DNA of 64,000 nucleotides from positions 373,357,720-373,421,719 of the forward strand of contig JAQMRL010000001.1 of assembly GCA_035578175.1 (NCBI GenBank), in the 5' to 3' direction. Under the pieces are notes generated by a model. The model searched no databases. It saw only the letters and a program-made list of their open reading frames with translations, and had not been told where the DNA came from. Each line of letters opens with the position of its first letter. Position 1 is the first letter of the stretch. Position numbers and translations under genes: made by a program. Of this stretch, positions 10,140 to 21,632 are shown one piece after another. This stretch comes from Catonia carolina (Eukaryota; Arthropoda; Insecta; Hemiptera; Achilidae).

Positions 10140-10327
10140 CTGTTTTTCACTCTCAGGTAAAGCTGTAAGGTCCTTTGGTAATACTACCAGAAGAGCCCCA
10201 GCTTTTGCTCTTATTTCTCTAAACTGGTCAGCAGTAATATCTTGCATTCTGGCTACAACACAGTGTCGAGATGTACTCCAACCTGTTAATGCCCGAGCTT
10301 CTAAATTAACAGGGGCACTTCGACAGC
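10140..10327 (-). CDS. NCLN: Nicalin, coding exon 2
   Basis: The exon completes a Gly codon split with exon 1 and reads CRSAPVNLEARALTGWSTSR, then CVVARMQDITADQF and AKAGALLVVLPKDL to EKQ. The NLEAR and GALLVVLP blocks match nicalin. The acceptor ATTCTTACAG precedes 10327 and the donor GTAAGC follows 10140 on the minus strand. Phases agree on both sides. Confidence 0.93.
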
Positions 10328-11247
10328 CTGTAAGAATAAAAATTGAAGAGAATACAATCAGGAAGAGCTAACGTTTTCTTGATAAATTAATGCTTACAAT
10401 TTATACAATAAAATTGCAAGGAAATACTATTTCTGGAATATTCGCAATAAAAGAATTATAACTTAAACTCTACATTAAGTTAAATATACACACATACATT
10501 TTGAACAAATTTGCTCAAATTTTTGATTTTCATGCATTCCTGAATCTGACACCTATACTGTTTTCTATTATCATATTCGGCAATCACACATCAAACGAAA
10601 CAAAAATACAGTGTAATTAAATACATCAATGTTCATAAAACTTAAGCCACACATTTTTCTATGATAAAAATCCTGTAACCTGAAAAAAAACTATTTTATT
10701 CATACACAAATTAGTTAAAAAATAAATAACTTAAGTTATGCCTTAAACCAACAATTTCAAATGTTTAAAATTTTATGGAAATGCTGTAATAAGCAGTATG
10801 AAATATACATAATACTTAGGTAATTTCCAAAATCAAAACACACATCATCCAGTGAGTGAATACATTTTTTTTACAAAAATTTCATTTTACCTTGACTGGT
10901 TTTAACCTCTACAACCAAATCCTCTGGTTGCCCTAGTTTTACTTCATAAGTCATTACCTTTAACCTTGCACATATTTATAAGTTTTTTCTAATATTAAAC
11001 AAAAGGTAACTGTGAGTACTAACAGAGTTTAGTTTATGATGTTTAATTCACCAAATAGATTCTTAACAGAAAACTTGAAAATATGCAAGTTAACACGATA
11101 AAGAAACGGCTACTGTGCCGCATAGATTAAATACAGTACAGGTCTAATGGTTTTTACACGAAGTATGAACATATATAATATTTTAAACACATAAAATATA
11201 TTTCTTTTAAAATTTTAACAACAGGTTATATGATTCCGCCTACTTAC

Positions 11248-11422
11248 CATGTGGGACACCGTGCAAGTCATACTGTTGCATTCTATACACAGGAAACTCA
11301 TGTGATGCACCAACAGGGCAAACCGGTGATATAATTATAAATATCGGTAAAGCTATAAGAAGGTAAAATGGGAAAATCCCTTTGAATAATTCCGCCAGTT
11401 CATCTGCTTCACTAAATAACAT
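11248..11422 (-). CDS. NCLN: Nicalin, coding exon 1 (start codon, signal-anchor)
   Basis: Nicalin is an ER membrane glycoprotein of the nicastrin/M28 fold. It works with TMEM147 and NOMO in the complex that assists multipass membrane protein insertion at the translocon. The exon starts with ATG at 11422; residues 17-33 (IFPFYLLIALPIFIIIS) form the N-terminal hydrophobic signal/anchor, followed by the family hallmark HEFPVYRMQQYDLHG. The donor GTAAGT follows 11248, leaving one base over. Five exons are visible here (about 230 residues, roughly the first 40% of a ~560-residue protein); the rest is outside the window. It is divergently paired with PHAX. Confidence 0.94.
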
Positions 11423-12215
11423 TTTTCAAACCGAAATCACTCCAAATATTTAAAATATTTAACTGTAACCTACCCTCAATTACCCGACTTCGTGATTTCC
11501 ACTACTATCTAATGAGTAGCAATAACGTACTGATTAAAACAGCTGATCTAATGGGATTCAGATGTTACACTAATATCAATTGCATTGTTGCCAACTGTAT
11601 CTTCCAAAAGTGGAAAATTCTATACGGATGATAGTATTCAAATATCATTTATATATTAAAATATCATCAATGTCTAATTTTAATTTTTTATTTAATCAAT
11701 TGGTTTAAAAATATTATAATTATTCATTATTTAAATGTCGTATTTATTTTATATGAAGAAAACACATTTAAGAATGTGGGTTTTCATTAGACAAGTCAAT
11801 GAGCGGCATAATTATGGAGTATACGAAATAATCTTTCAAGAAAGTTATAGACTATACTAAATAACATCGAAATTATCATTACTCATGATTTCTGCTTTGA
11901 AGTGAATTGAAGAATACATTTTGTGTGGTCTCAGATGGCGACAGTGGGGGTTTAGTTCGGTTTAGTTAGACAATAGTGGATGGGCGCACAATTTTTGCTT
12001 AATTGCGATTTCTATGGTTTTTTCTCTTGTGTTAGTTGGGATGTGATAAATTTCTTCTCACTTTAAATATAAGTATTTTCCGTGTATGATACTTAAATAT
12101 TATCCATGTTGTTTTGACTTAAATATATTCTATGTATGTACCAAACTGACATTAGGTTCAATACAAGATTTTAGGTTGTTTTTACAAGTTAAAAATAATT
12201 AGTCGTTAACTCATA
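11423..12215. promoter_or_regulatory. Shared NCLN/PHAX head-to-head promoter region
   Basis: The two start codons, on opposite strands, are 793 bp apart, so both promoters and 5' UTRs must fit here unless upstream exons exist. The least AT-rich part (11930-11995, containing GATGGCGACAGTGG) lies on the PHAX side and is a plausible 5' UTR or core promoter. No clear TATA box or Inr can be assigned by eye. Confidence 0.6.
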
Positions 12216-12251
12216 ATGGAAAGCGAAGACGGTGATCTAGAGGATGGGGAA
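12216..12251 (+). CDS. PHAX: PHAX, coding exon 1 (start codon)
   Basis: PHAX is the phosphorylated adaptor that links the cap-binding complex and CRM1/RanGTP to newly made U snRNAs for nuclear export, and takes part in intranuclear snoRNA transport. This exon codes only twelve residues, MESEDGDLEDGE, the acidic N-terminus found in the family, and ends at a perfect GTAAGT donor in phase 0. The whole gene joins six exons with matching phases to a 374-residue protein, close to the ~390 of vertebrate PHAX. Intron 1 is 10.8 kb. Confidence 0.9.
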
Positions 12252-14284
12252 GTAAGTGCTGTTATTAAACTTTTCTTAACTTTAAGCTCAGTAGTACACT
12301 TTTTAAGCTAAAGTGGTAAATGATAATTGTTTCAGGTTTAGATAGCTAGATGTAATTTACAAGCTGAGTGAAACAGAACTCGTATTTTTTTTCTTTTGGA
12401 GTTTAGCTAACCAAATTAGCAGAACTGTTATTATTATATAATTATTTAATGGGCAATATTAGTTAAAAATCTTTTTTTTTATTGCTCTTCATGTAAATTC
12501 AGGACTTTGTGTAACCCTGAGTAGTCTCCAGTATTAAAAAAAAAATGGTTTCTCGAATTAATAAACTGGATAATAACATGCAGTCGTTTACCAATCGTTT
12601 ATCCTGAGAATATGATTTAAGAGGCTTTCTTGACTCGGGAAGAACTTTAGCTTTTGATGAACATCTAGCCTATTACTATCTTATTAAAAGTTATTCTCAG
12701 GAATGTAGATTTAACCAGACTATTATGAATTGACAAGTAAGCTCCTATGAATTAAAAGATACTAAAGGACAGATTTTTCTGTATGATTACTTTGGTCACT
12801 TAATTACACTTGGTATACTGAGAGCATAAAATATATTATCCATGATCATGTGTGCTCACAATATAGTAAAATTGAAAACTGAAGCACATTTTAGGTTCCA
12901 TGTATTAAGTCAAACTTAGTGTGTGAAGATAAATCAAATATTTACTTTGTTTGCTGTGTGGAATTGATTGGTTGCTTCACCCCAGATTTTGTAATACCAC
13001 TCCCAACTGGGCCTAAACAATCCTGTGACACTAATCTATAACCTATCTGTATGGTTAATATAAGTTCTACCCAAAAAAAAAATACGATACAATGTCGAAG
13101 CAAGTTCAGTAACATGAATAAACCTGATTGTAATTAATCTTGCATTGGTTTATTTGTGAGGCTTAAATCATTTCAATTCATACATTAACAAATATTCATG
13201 TTGGGATGTACTATATTTGTATTCTCACTACGTAACATGATTATCAGAACTGTGGGACTGAAAAAGCCAGAATTTTGTTGTTTATTATAAAACTTTCTAT
13301 AAAAAAAGTGGGTAGTGAGCCTCCAAATCAGTTTATGTAAATTCAGCCAGGAAATGTATGAATTCAATTCTTTTCAAAAATATATGTTTTAATAAACTGT
13401 AGTGTGTGACCAAATTAGTAATCTTAAAAAAAATTTTAGGTTAATTTTTTTTGTTTATCCTTTTAAAATTTATTTTTATGTCAAGTAAAGATATTTCATA
13501 GTTGTGTATTTAAAGTAAGTTGATATAAATTTCATATATTTGTGTTTTATTTTTGTACTCATCATAAGTAGGAATAGTACAGTTTGCCTGCCTTGAAGCA
13601 ACTAAATTGTGTATTTCAAGCATTATTCTTCGATAACCAATTTTGGAAGCTACTAGTTTATGAAATTGTTACATTTAATTGACAGACTGTTCCTACATTC
13701 TCAGTGTAATGATCCATGTCAGTGATTGAAAAGGGATGTTATAGAAATAAAAAAAAGGTCAGAATGTTCAGAATTTTATTGTAACTTAGCATTTTAAGCT
13801 TATGACAAATGTGAAATGGAATTCTTATTATGCTGTTTGGAGATTTAATGTAAAGTACAATAACATACTATGATTTCATTATTACTTCTGATGTTTAGAT
13901 TTTGTAATGGTTGATTCATAAGAAATAATAACTCTGTGTACAAACTATTAATTGTAGATAAGATAGTACACTCTGATAATGGTATTTCACCTGCCAATTA
14001 TTCATTCACTGTTATTTTATAAACTTTTCAGTTTTCTCTGTATATAGGCCTAACTGTGTGTTTCATATCCTTTATTTTAATCATTATGTTCATTTACGGA
14101 ATTCATTTGCTGGTGGTGCTATAGTAAACGGCCTACCGCGTTATATTTAATGAAGTTTATGTGGTAGCACTGTCCATTAGCACTTTTTGCAATCTTTTAG
14201 AATAAAAGGATAAATTAAACACAATAAATAAAAAGGATAATAATATACTAATTTACAATAGCAGATAATATGAAAAGGATATTA
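12252..14284. other. PHAX intron 1, left part; no feature recognised
   Basis: AT-rich unique-looking sequence with short homopolymer runs. No coding exon, transposon ends or RNA gene could be supported. Confidence 0.5.
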
Positions 14285-15268
14285 AATAACAGGCATTTTA
14301 TTAAGGATGCAACCCTGATTATAAGAAGATAGAAGTAATACATACAGTACATCGGTAAATTTTCTGTCCCCCAATCGGTATGTCGGCAACAGTGTACTCA
14401 AGGCCAACTACCTAAGACAGTTAAAATGCTCCAGTCAAGCATTAGTGTGGTGACAGCAGTCGTTTTGTTATATTGTGTCAGCAATGGTTTTTTCCAAAGA
14501 AGAACGCGTGTTTATTGTAGAAACTTACATAGCGAGTAAATTTTACAAATGTGTGCAACCAGTATAGGTACGGCAGCGTGAGTTTATTCTCCTTTAGCTG
14601 TGTAAAATTTTGTTCCTCACTAAAATAAAAATGATCCAACAATTGAATACCATTTTCTTCAACCAAAGATCGAAACCACCGACAATATTGTAATAGTTTC
14701 TGATGGTCTGTAGATTTCAGTTCATGAGTTACACCAACGCGATAAGGATGCAAATGTAACTTTTTCGTAGCTCTGAAAACAGTAGTTAATGTTAGCCCAG
14801 CTTGCAATGATAATCTTCTAAGCGAAAAATAAACTTCCGCGAGAACTTCTTTCTTCGAGAACTTCCGCGATTAACTTTGTTGGCTGGTGAGGTGGTTTCT
14901 CATTGAGTACACTCCCAGTTCTACGGAATTTATTTATGAAACGCAATATTGACGATTTATTCGGAACAGCAGAACGGGGAAATTTCAACTGAAACTTATC
15001 TTGCACACATTTGTAAGATTTGGTACTTGCTATGTAAGTCTCTACAATAAACACGCGGTCTTCCTTGAAGAAAACCATTGCTGACTCAATATAATGAAAC
15101 GACTGCTGTCACCACACTAATGCTTGACTGGAACATTTTAACTGTCTTAGGTAGTTGGCCTTGAGTACACTGTTGCCAACATACCGATTGGGGGACAGAA
15201 AATTTACCGATTTATTACTTCTATCTTCTTATAATCAGGGTTGCATCCTTAATAAAACACCCGTTATT
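14285..15268 (-). mobile_element. Fold-back element made from a DUF4817/mariner-like transposon
   Basis: The ends are a long inverted repeat: 14285-14558 pairs with 15001-15268. Each arm contains not only the terminus but also the 5' leader and the start of the transposase: left arm, plus strand, MVFSKEERVFIVETYIASKF; right arm, minus strand, MVFFKEDRVFIVETYIAS. The 3' half with the catalytic centre is missing, and an inverted copy of the 5' end stands in its place. It lies in PHAX intron 1. Confidence 0.85.
14600..15078 (-). pseudogene. Transposase N-terminal half within the fold-back element
   Basis: From the ATG at 15078: MVFFKEDRVFIVETYIAS, then SYKCVQDKFQLKFPRSAVPN, SSILRFINKFRRTGSVL and EKPPHQPTK, a DUF4817-type HTH and linker. 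The second frame (from about 14807) gives AGLTLTTVFRATKKLHLHPY then HQKLLQYCRWFRSLVEENG, the second HTH end and the LQYCRWF motif that precedes the first catalytic Asp in this family. The catalytic DD-D/E residues are absent. A frameshift lies at about 14815. Confidence 0.78.
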
Positions 15269-17277
15269 AGAGGTAGGTACATGTAGTTTACATTTGTGTA
15301 AGTTTGTGCTGTGTCGAGTAGGTTGTGCTGCCTCAAAATAGCCACAACTGTTTCTTCATTAGCAATTACGTTTCTATAAAAATCTTTTAACAACTTTTAT
15401 GCCTAGTTAAGACATAACCTTAATGTAAAATGTGTGAATTTTTACATGGGGAAAGTGCTAGTGAACTGTGCTACAATTATCAACAAATACAAACGTCACA
15501 AAACATATCACGGTTGGCCCCAAACTACAGTAGCACAAATTTTTTTTTCTGCTAATCTTATTTAAGGAATCTTCTTGGAGTTCCTTTTATTCGAGGTTGG
15601 CTGTCATAATGACAATTTTAACCTTGAAAATCCCTGCTCTGTTCTTCAGAGGAGCTGCTGTACCATTCTGTTGATATTTTCAGCCCTAAGACTCGTGTCA
15701 TTTTTCCTGATTTATTTTTCTTGATAAAACCTTGTAAAATCAATTAGGAGTAGTCTGTATTTTTCGCCTCACATAATATGACTCAGATTTTGCAGGTTCT
15801 TTTTTGTTTTTGTAATATAAACTATAGTTCTCCCTTTTTATTCATAAGATGCAGGACTTCTTTGTCCTATGTTATTGTCTTCTCTGTCTGTGTTATTCTC
15901 AACATACATTGGTACACCCAAAGTTCAAAAGCCTGGATTTTGCCAATATTTCATTTTCTGAGCATTCATGCCTCCATTCTGTACAAGAAAATTGCGAAAA
16001 CATAGTATTTTATAAAAATATCACTGTAACAGCTCAAAAGTGATTACAGAACAATTTTGGAGTTATTGTTTACAAATTTCTCTAAGCTCTTCTTTCAATT
16101 TCTAGAATAAAAACCCATTTCCATCTGTCAAGTAGCAAAATCAAGTTCAGTTCTGTTTTTATGGATAACTTAATGCATGTGTTGAAGTGACCATACATAT
16201 GTAAAAAATGTTATTAACCATTTTTTGATGTGTGTAGTATAAGCATCAGCCTTTTATCAAAATTTTATTTGAATGATTGTGTTACTTAATTTTAATTTTG
16301 TTTATTATTCTACTGCTGATAAAATACACCCCTAAATACATTTATCTCCATTTACTTTTTATTGTTGTATTCTCCAGTTTAATTGGTTTGCATAAAACGT
16401 GTTCAAATTGAAGAAACTTAATTTTAAAAATGTTCTTACATTTTTTTTAAACAGAATTTTCAGTAGTTACCTATATTTGATATTGAAATTGCTAAACTTA
16501 ATTTCTTTACACTTAGGGTATAATTTGTTTGTTTAGTTTTACAATTTATATCTGGTGGTACAAGAATTTAAATAGTGGTTAAATAGTCCACATTTGATTG
16601 TTTAATTTTTATTTAAATAGATCCATTGTGAAATATCGTCATACTTTTCCCAAAATTTAGTTACGGATTTAGTATTTGTTCATATAAATTTCTATAATTT
16701 TATGTGTAAACATGTCTAGTAAATATTGCTAATTTGATAGAATAAAGTTACCTGAAGACAATATGACTGTAACATCATTTACTGTGAAGTGTGGCAATTA
16801 AGATGAGACATGGTACTTTGCTGTGGTAGTTGAGTCCTTAATTTACTTGTCAAGTGGGTAGTGATAAAGGTTTTGATTTTGTCTTGTTTGATATCTATCT
16901 CTTTTGTATACAGAGTGGTTGAAAAGTAAGTTGCACCTCTTCCTTTAATTTTTTTATTTATTGATGTTAACTAAAAACACTTTATGGCAATAATATTTGC
17001 AGGTAGGGGCTGCTTCGACACCACAGTGTTTTTCAGTTTTCATCCTAGGTGACAGAAAGGTTGGGGTTAACTCAAAAATTTCAAATGATATGTATGTTCA
17101 TAAAATGCCTAATTTTAAAGGTCTTAGTAAGACAAGAAAAAATTTATATAACAAATTAAATCCAAAACAAAATTGTGACTAAAAATGTGATTGCATTTAG
17201 AGGCTCAAAATAATGACAGTTGCACCTCAATGTTGATTTTAAGTTCAAAAAATATATTAATTTTTTTTTATTGTATA

Positions 17278-18161
17278 CGAGGTCTTTTAGAAAAGTATCC
17301 GACCTTTGGCCAGGGAAAAAACTGGCATACCTTGAGCGTTGGAAACCTAATCATCCTCAAAGTAGTCTTTTTGGGACTCCACACACTTCTCCCAGCAATA
17401 TCGCCATTGTTGAAAGCATTCTAAGAAGGCCTCTTTTGGAATGGAGTTTAGCTCGGCTGTCACTGCTGCCTCTCTTGTCTGAAATCGTGTTACTTTCAAT
17501 GATCTTTTTTGAGTTTAGGAAACAGCCAGAAATTGCAGTTAGCCATATCAGGAGAGTAAGGAGCCTGTTAAACCACAGGAGTCTGGTTTTTGCCAAAAAA
17601 AGTCTGAATCAAGTGCGAGGAGTGTGCTGGAGCATTGTCATGATGGAGGCGCTAATTTCCTGTTGACCATAACTCCGATCTCTTGCGCTCCACAGCATTA
17701 CATAAGCGATGGAGGACATCCCTGTAATACTCATTGCTGATTGTTTGACCCTGTGGTATGTACTCGTGGTGTACCACACCGCAGGAGTCAAAAAAACAGT
17801 CAGCATCACTTTGATGTTGCTGCGCACTTGGTGGGCCTTCTTTGGTCTTTTTGACAACTAGGATTTGGTTTCTGGGTTGTACCCGTACACCCAAGACTTG
17901 TTACCAGTAATTATGGTGTTCATGAAGTCGTGGTCACTGGATGCAGTAACCTTGCTCCAGTCGTTCTGTCATTTTTCTTGCAAAAAACCAACAAGAGCAC
18001 TATGCGCTACCTCACTCAACTGATGCTATCGACAGGTGGGAAAAAATTCACACATCTGCACAAAAGTTCAAGGTCGACTCATGCAAGTGTGCTTAATTTA
18101 CATCCATCAGGTTTTCTCAAAAAAAAAAAAATTAGGTTGGATACGTTTCTAACAGTTCTCG
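17278..18161 (-). mobile_element. Mariner-family transposon nested in the palindrome
   Basis: The ends form ~30-bp imperfect terminal inverted repeats (left CGAGGTCTTTTAGAAAAGTA; right, reversed, CGAGAACTGTTAGAAACGTA) and are flanked by TA on both sides, as expected for Tc1/mariner insertion. The minus-strand transposase remnant is described separately. At 884 bp the element is shorter than an intact ~1.3-kb mariner, so it carries internal deletions. Confidence 0.82.
17330..18050 (-). pseudogene. Mariner transposase remnant with a lost catalytic Asp
   Basis: In order on the minus strand: ITGNKSWVYGYNPETKS (normally GDE-W; here the first catalytic Asp codon is AAC, Asn), IKVMLTVFFDSCGVVHHEYI, PQGQTISNEYYRDVLHRL, STGNWRLHHDNAPAHSS (second Asp intact) and PYSPDMAPCDFWLFPKLKK (third Asp intact). 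The frame shifts several times and the N-terminal HTH region is mostly deleted. It is inactive. Confidence 0.85.
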
Positions 18162-19130
18162 TATTTGAAGAAATTATGCTGTAATTTGTTTTATTTCATT
18201 CGTTGGTTTTGATGACATCTGATCAATAACGTTAACTTACCTGAAAGATTAATTTAATGGTACTGATTTGAACTAGTTTTTAAATCAAAATTAATACATT
18301 TTTGAAACTCAAAATTAATATTGAGGTGCTACTGTGATTATCTAGAGTATCTAAATTCAATCACATTATTATGGTCACCATTTTGTTTTGGATGGTAAGG
18401 ATTTGATATGTGTTATTTTTTTTGTCTTGCTAAGACCTTTAAAATAATTATTATCTATGATCATACGTCCCATTTAGAATTTGAGTAAACCCAACCTATG
18501 GCATCACCCAAGGGTGAAAACTGAAAAAATGCTTTATTGTTGAATCAGCCTTTCACTACAAATGTGATTGCCGTGAACCATGTTTTGTTATCTTTAGTAA
18601 TCACAAAGTTAAGAGGGGGTTGCAACTTACTTTTCAACGCTGCCCCTGTATAATTTACAAGCTGGGGTGAAGTTAAAATTTCAATTATCTGATGTGTGGG
18701 GATTAATAAACAAAATTAAAATAATAAAAGTAACATTAAATCGCTTTCAGTCTCTTCTTTGATGATATATTTTTAGCAAGTTGTACATTGGAGTAGAGTT
18801 GCTTATGAAGAGATATTGTTTTTAGAAGGTTTTAAATAACTTATTGTGGACAATTAACTCGACCACATAGAGCTAAAGAAATATCTTATGGTATGTTTTT
18901 GATAGATAATGGAAGTGGGCAGTATTTCTCTGTTGTTGGGAGATTTAAAGCCTCACCGGTGACCTGAGGACAAATTAGCGATCTACTGCAATTGTTCACT
19001 ACTACTGCAAGCTTATCAGTGGCTTTTTAAACAATTTTACAGTCAGTACAAGCTTTGAAATCACATGAACAAAATGATAAAATTTAATTAATAATAGTTA
19101 TATTTATATGTATAATTTGTTTTTATATTA

Positions 19131-19275
19131 TTGTTTTTTGAAATGATTGGGTTCGAATCCCATTCAGGCATGGCATATTTTCATACGTTACAAAAAAAAT
19201 CATTTCATCCTTCACCGTCTGTATTAGCAGTAATTACAGAACAGTCGGACGTTAAACAAAAAAAAAAGAGTGATT
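19131..19275 (+). repeat. tRNA-derived SINE fragment
   Basis: GGGTTCGAATCCCATTCAGG (19149-19168) is a near-ideal pol III B box. It is followed by ACGTTACAAAAAAAATC and ends in an A-rich tail near 19257-19268. The A-box part is missing or diverged. Confidence 0.6.
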
Positions 19276-19879
19276 GTTTAGACACAGATTTTTTAACTTA
19301 TATAATGCTGTTTTTTTTCTTATGTACTTTTAATAGAAAATTTAACCTGTCATAGTTACAAATGAATGGAATGTCATTTGTTACTATGGAAACTATCAAA
19401 ATTTTTATTTCTCGGTTATGAAAGTAACATTTATTTACTTAAACTTAAAAACTGTGCCTTCAGATAATTTTATCTGATTTTGCTTAATTATTTCATAAAA
19501 GCAATGCAATATATTTGATCATTTTGTTGCCTTTCAATTTATCATTTTTTTTTTTAGTAAAACTACCAATAAATTTCATGTAAACAATATATTCTATTTG
19601 TGTAACGGAGTTGTTTTATTGGTCTTTTTTCAAGATAGCCCTAATATAATTAAGTATTTAGCATAATGTAACCATTTTCGTAACTTTTGCTTTCTTGATT
19701 TATTTCTTACAACTATTGTATGAAGTTAACCAAGAGAATTAAACAACTTTAGAAGTGAATGTTGAAATATTGCTTAAAAATTGTTTTATTTTGGTATGGA
19801 CAGTAATGATACATTATAAAATACTGTGTCAGCAAATTGAATAATTTATATCGTGAACTTATGAGTAAATTTTATCTAC

Positions 19880-20026
19880 AAGTAGTCCAGTCAACCAGTG
19901 TAGTACAATATCCAATAGAGGAAAAAAATAGTATAAAGCTAATTTTTTTTCCATCAATTACTATAGTTTAGATTAGTGTATTGCCTAAAGTCCCCAACCA
20001 ACCCCTTGCTCCCCCCCCCCCCCCCC
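19880..20026 (+). repeat. Interspersed repeat ending in poly-C, copy A
   Basis: The segment carries AATAGTATAAAGCTAATTTTT, ATTACTATAGTTTAGAT and AAAGTCCCCAACC, and ends in sixteen C's (20011-20026). A second copy in the same orientation lies at 49216-49363. Confidence 0.75.
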
Positions 20027-20829
20027 AAGCAACAAAATTAGCAAAATTAGAAATTTTGTTAATTTTAATTTCTAAGCAGATACAATGGTCTAGGTCAATG
20101 TTTCCTGACTGTAGATCATAACTTGGGTCAACAATTTACCTGTTTATTCAGATTGACAGTATCATGAAGATTTTTCTAAGTTTTCTATAGTCAACCCTAG
20201 AGAAAGTTATTCTTTTCTTTAGTTCACATGGTGATTTGAATTTTGTGACTCAGATAAATGTATCCTCTAATACTACATTTTCGCTAAATTTTCAAATTAT
20301 GAAATACTGTCTGAAAAAAAGAGTTTTCTTATTTGTTGTTGTTGTTGATTTATCACCATAATGTTTTTTTTTTAAATAATATTACTAATTAAAAATTAAT
20401 TCATTAGTATCTTATTACACAACCTAAAGAATTGGTTGTCAAATTAATCATTGAAAACACCTAGTAAACAATTAAACTTTGTTAGCCATTATGGTAGTAT
20501 TTTCAACATTCATTTCTAAATTAAGTTGTAAAAATATAGAGATCAAATAACAAAATAATATTAAATTAATGACTTTTTGTTTAAATATGGTGTAATTTGT
20601 CTAAAAGATTTTCTTCATTTTACTAGTAAAACTAGTTTGTCTCATTTTCTGTATTAGTCATTATTGATTTCTGATCAAGTGGTCTGGTTTTCTACTAGGT
20701 CAATTAATTCAATTGAATTACTGTCGTTTACATTTCCACAGAAGTGTTAAAACTGTGAAAGAAAGGAAGTGAGAATGTTTACTATTAATGCAAAAAAAAT
20801 TCTAACCATAGATATTTATTTTTTTAATT

Positions 20830-20992
20830 TTTATGTAGCTGTTGTGCGCTAGACAGAAATTAGTTTAGTAACTTTCCGAATTTGATGCAGTCTGTCACCA
20901 ATATACTTATTATGATAAAATGATCATGTATTGGTATCAGAATTTTTGGTAGCCCTTGTGCGCTAGACAGTTTAGTACAGTAACTTTTTTTA
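20830..20992 (+). repeat. Direct repeat, ~114-bp period
   Basis: TGTGCGCTAGACAG occurs in two units (20836-20876 and 20950-20990), both starting GTAGC and ending near AGTAACTTT. No coding is visible. Confidence 0.6.
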
Positions 20993-21255
20993 TGTAATCT
21001 ATTTATGAGAATAAATGTAACAGAAATCTGGACTACCAAACGTTTAAATTTTATAATTTTCTGACAGAAAATCTAGCTTTTCTCAATCTATTTTTTTTTA
21101 AATCCTGTTTGTTACTTTCATAATAAAAATAATTAATTTACATGTAATCTAGCAGAAAATTTCTGATCTGTCTGTAATTAGAACTTTAAGATGTATCTTT
21201 TCAATACTGTTAACCCTCATTAATTTGAACTCTGCCCATAACAGACAGGTGGAGT

Positions 21256-21632
21256 GTCAAATTATTTACACTCGATCTGTTAGTTGCAGGGCTAAAATAA
21301 ATAGTTCTGTTTCTTATCACATGGTCAGCCAATTAAATGACTGAATCATTTAAGAACAGAAGAGGTAGAGGTGTAAAAGACACTAATCAGAGTTATCTTA
21401 TCTGAAAGTAATGAATTTCATTATACAGCCAGACCCTGTGGCGAATGAAGTGAAGGTGTCATTTACAGAGTGGAAAATATGTGCTTTTCAGAGGGCTCGG
21501 CATGCTGATAAGCGCACTTTTCCACTCAGTGAGGGAGGCACTGGTAAACCACCTCACTCCTCGTTTTACTTAGTAAAACCTCTAGAGGTTCAAACCAGCC
21601 TTTTGGCTGATGACCTAAACAACACAATTTGA
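21256..21632 (+). repeat. ~375-bp interspersed repeat, copy A
   Basis: It shares almost its full length with 44400-44765 in the same orientation, including CATGGTCAGCCAATTAAATG, AGAACAGAAGAGGTAGAGG and GGCATGCTGATAAGCG. It reads open for 73 codons (from 21411) in both copies, but the similarity extends beyond that frame, so a non-coding element (SINE- or MITE-like) is more likely. No terminal repeats were found. Confidence 0.75.

Larger units (their letters stand above)
16908..18653. mobile_element. Palindromic (long-TIR) DNA element, split by a mariner
   Basis: The outer ends are inverted: GTTGAAAAGTAAGTTGCA at 16919-16936 pairs with TGCAACTTACTTTTCAAC at 18622-18639. The inverted similarity runs through both arms, about 16908-17265 against 18284-18653. 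For example, AAAGGTCTTAGTAAGACAA on the left pairs with TTGTCTTGCTAAGACCTTT on the right. No transposase belongs to the outer element. The centre is occupied by a mariner (17278-18161). It lies in PHAX intron 1. Confidence 0.82.

Noticed and set aside
19131..19275. A genuine tRNA gene (strong B box GGTTCGAATCCC)
   Set aside because: No complete cloverleaf or acceptor stem; the sequence continues into a SINE body and A-rich tail. The same applies to 23598 and 22495.
21411..21632. 73-codon ORF as a gene (and its 44544 counterpart extended to 178 codons)
   Set aside because: The frame lies in a repeat present twice. In the second copy it merely reads through into F-box exon 2, whose true start is the acceptor at 44812.
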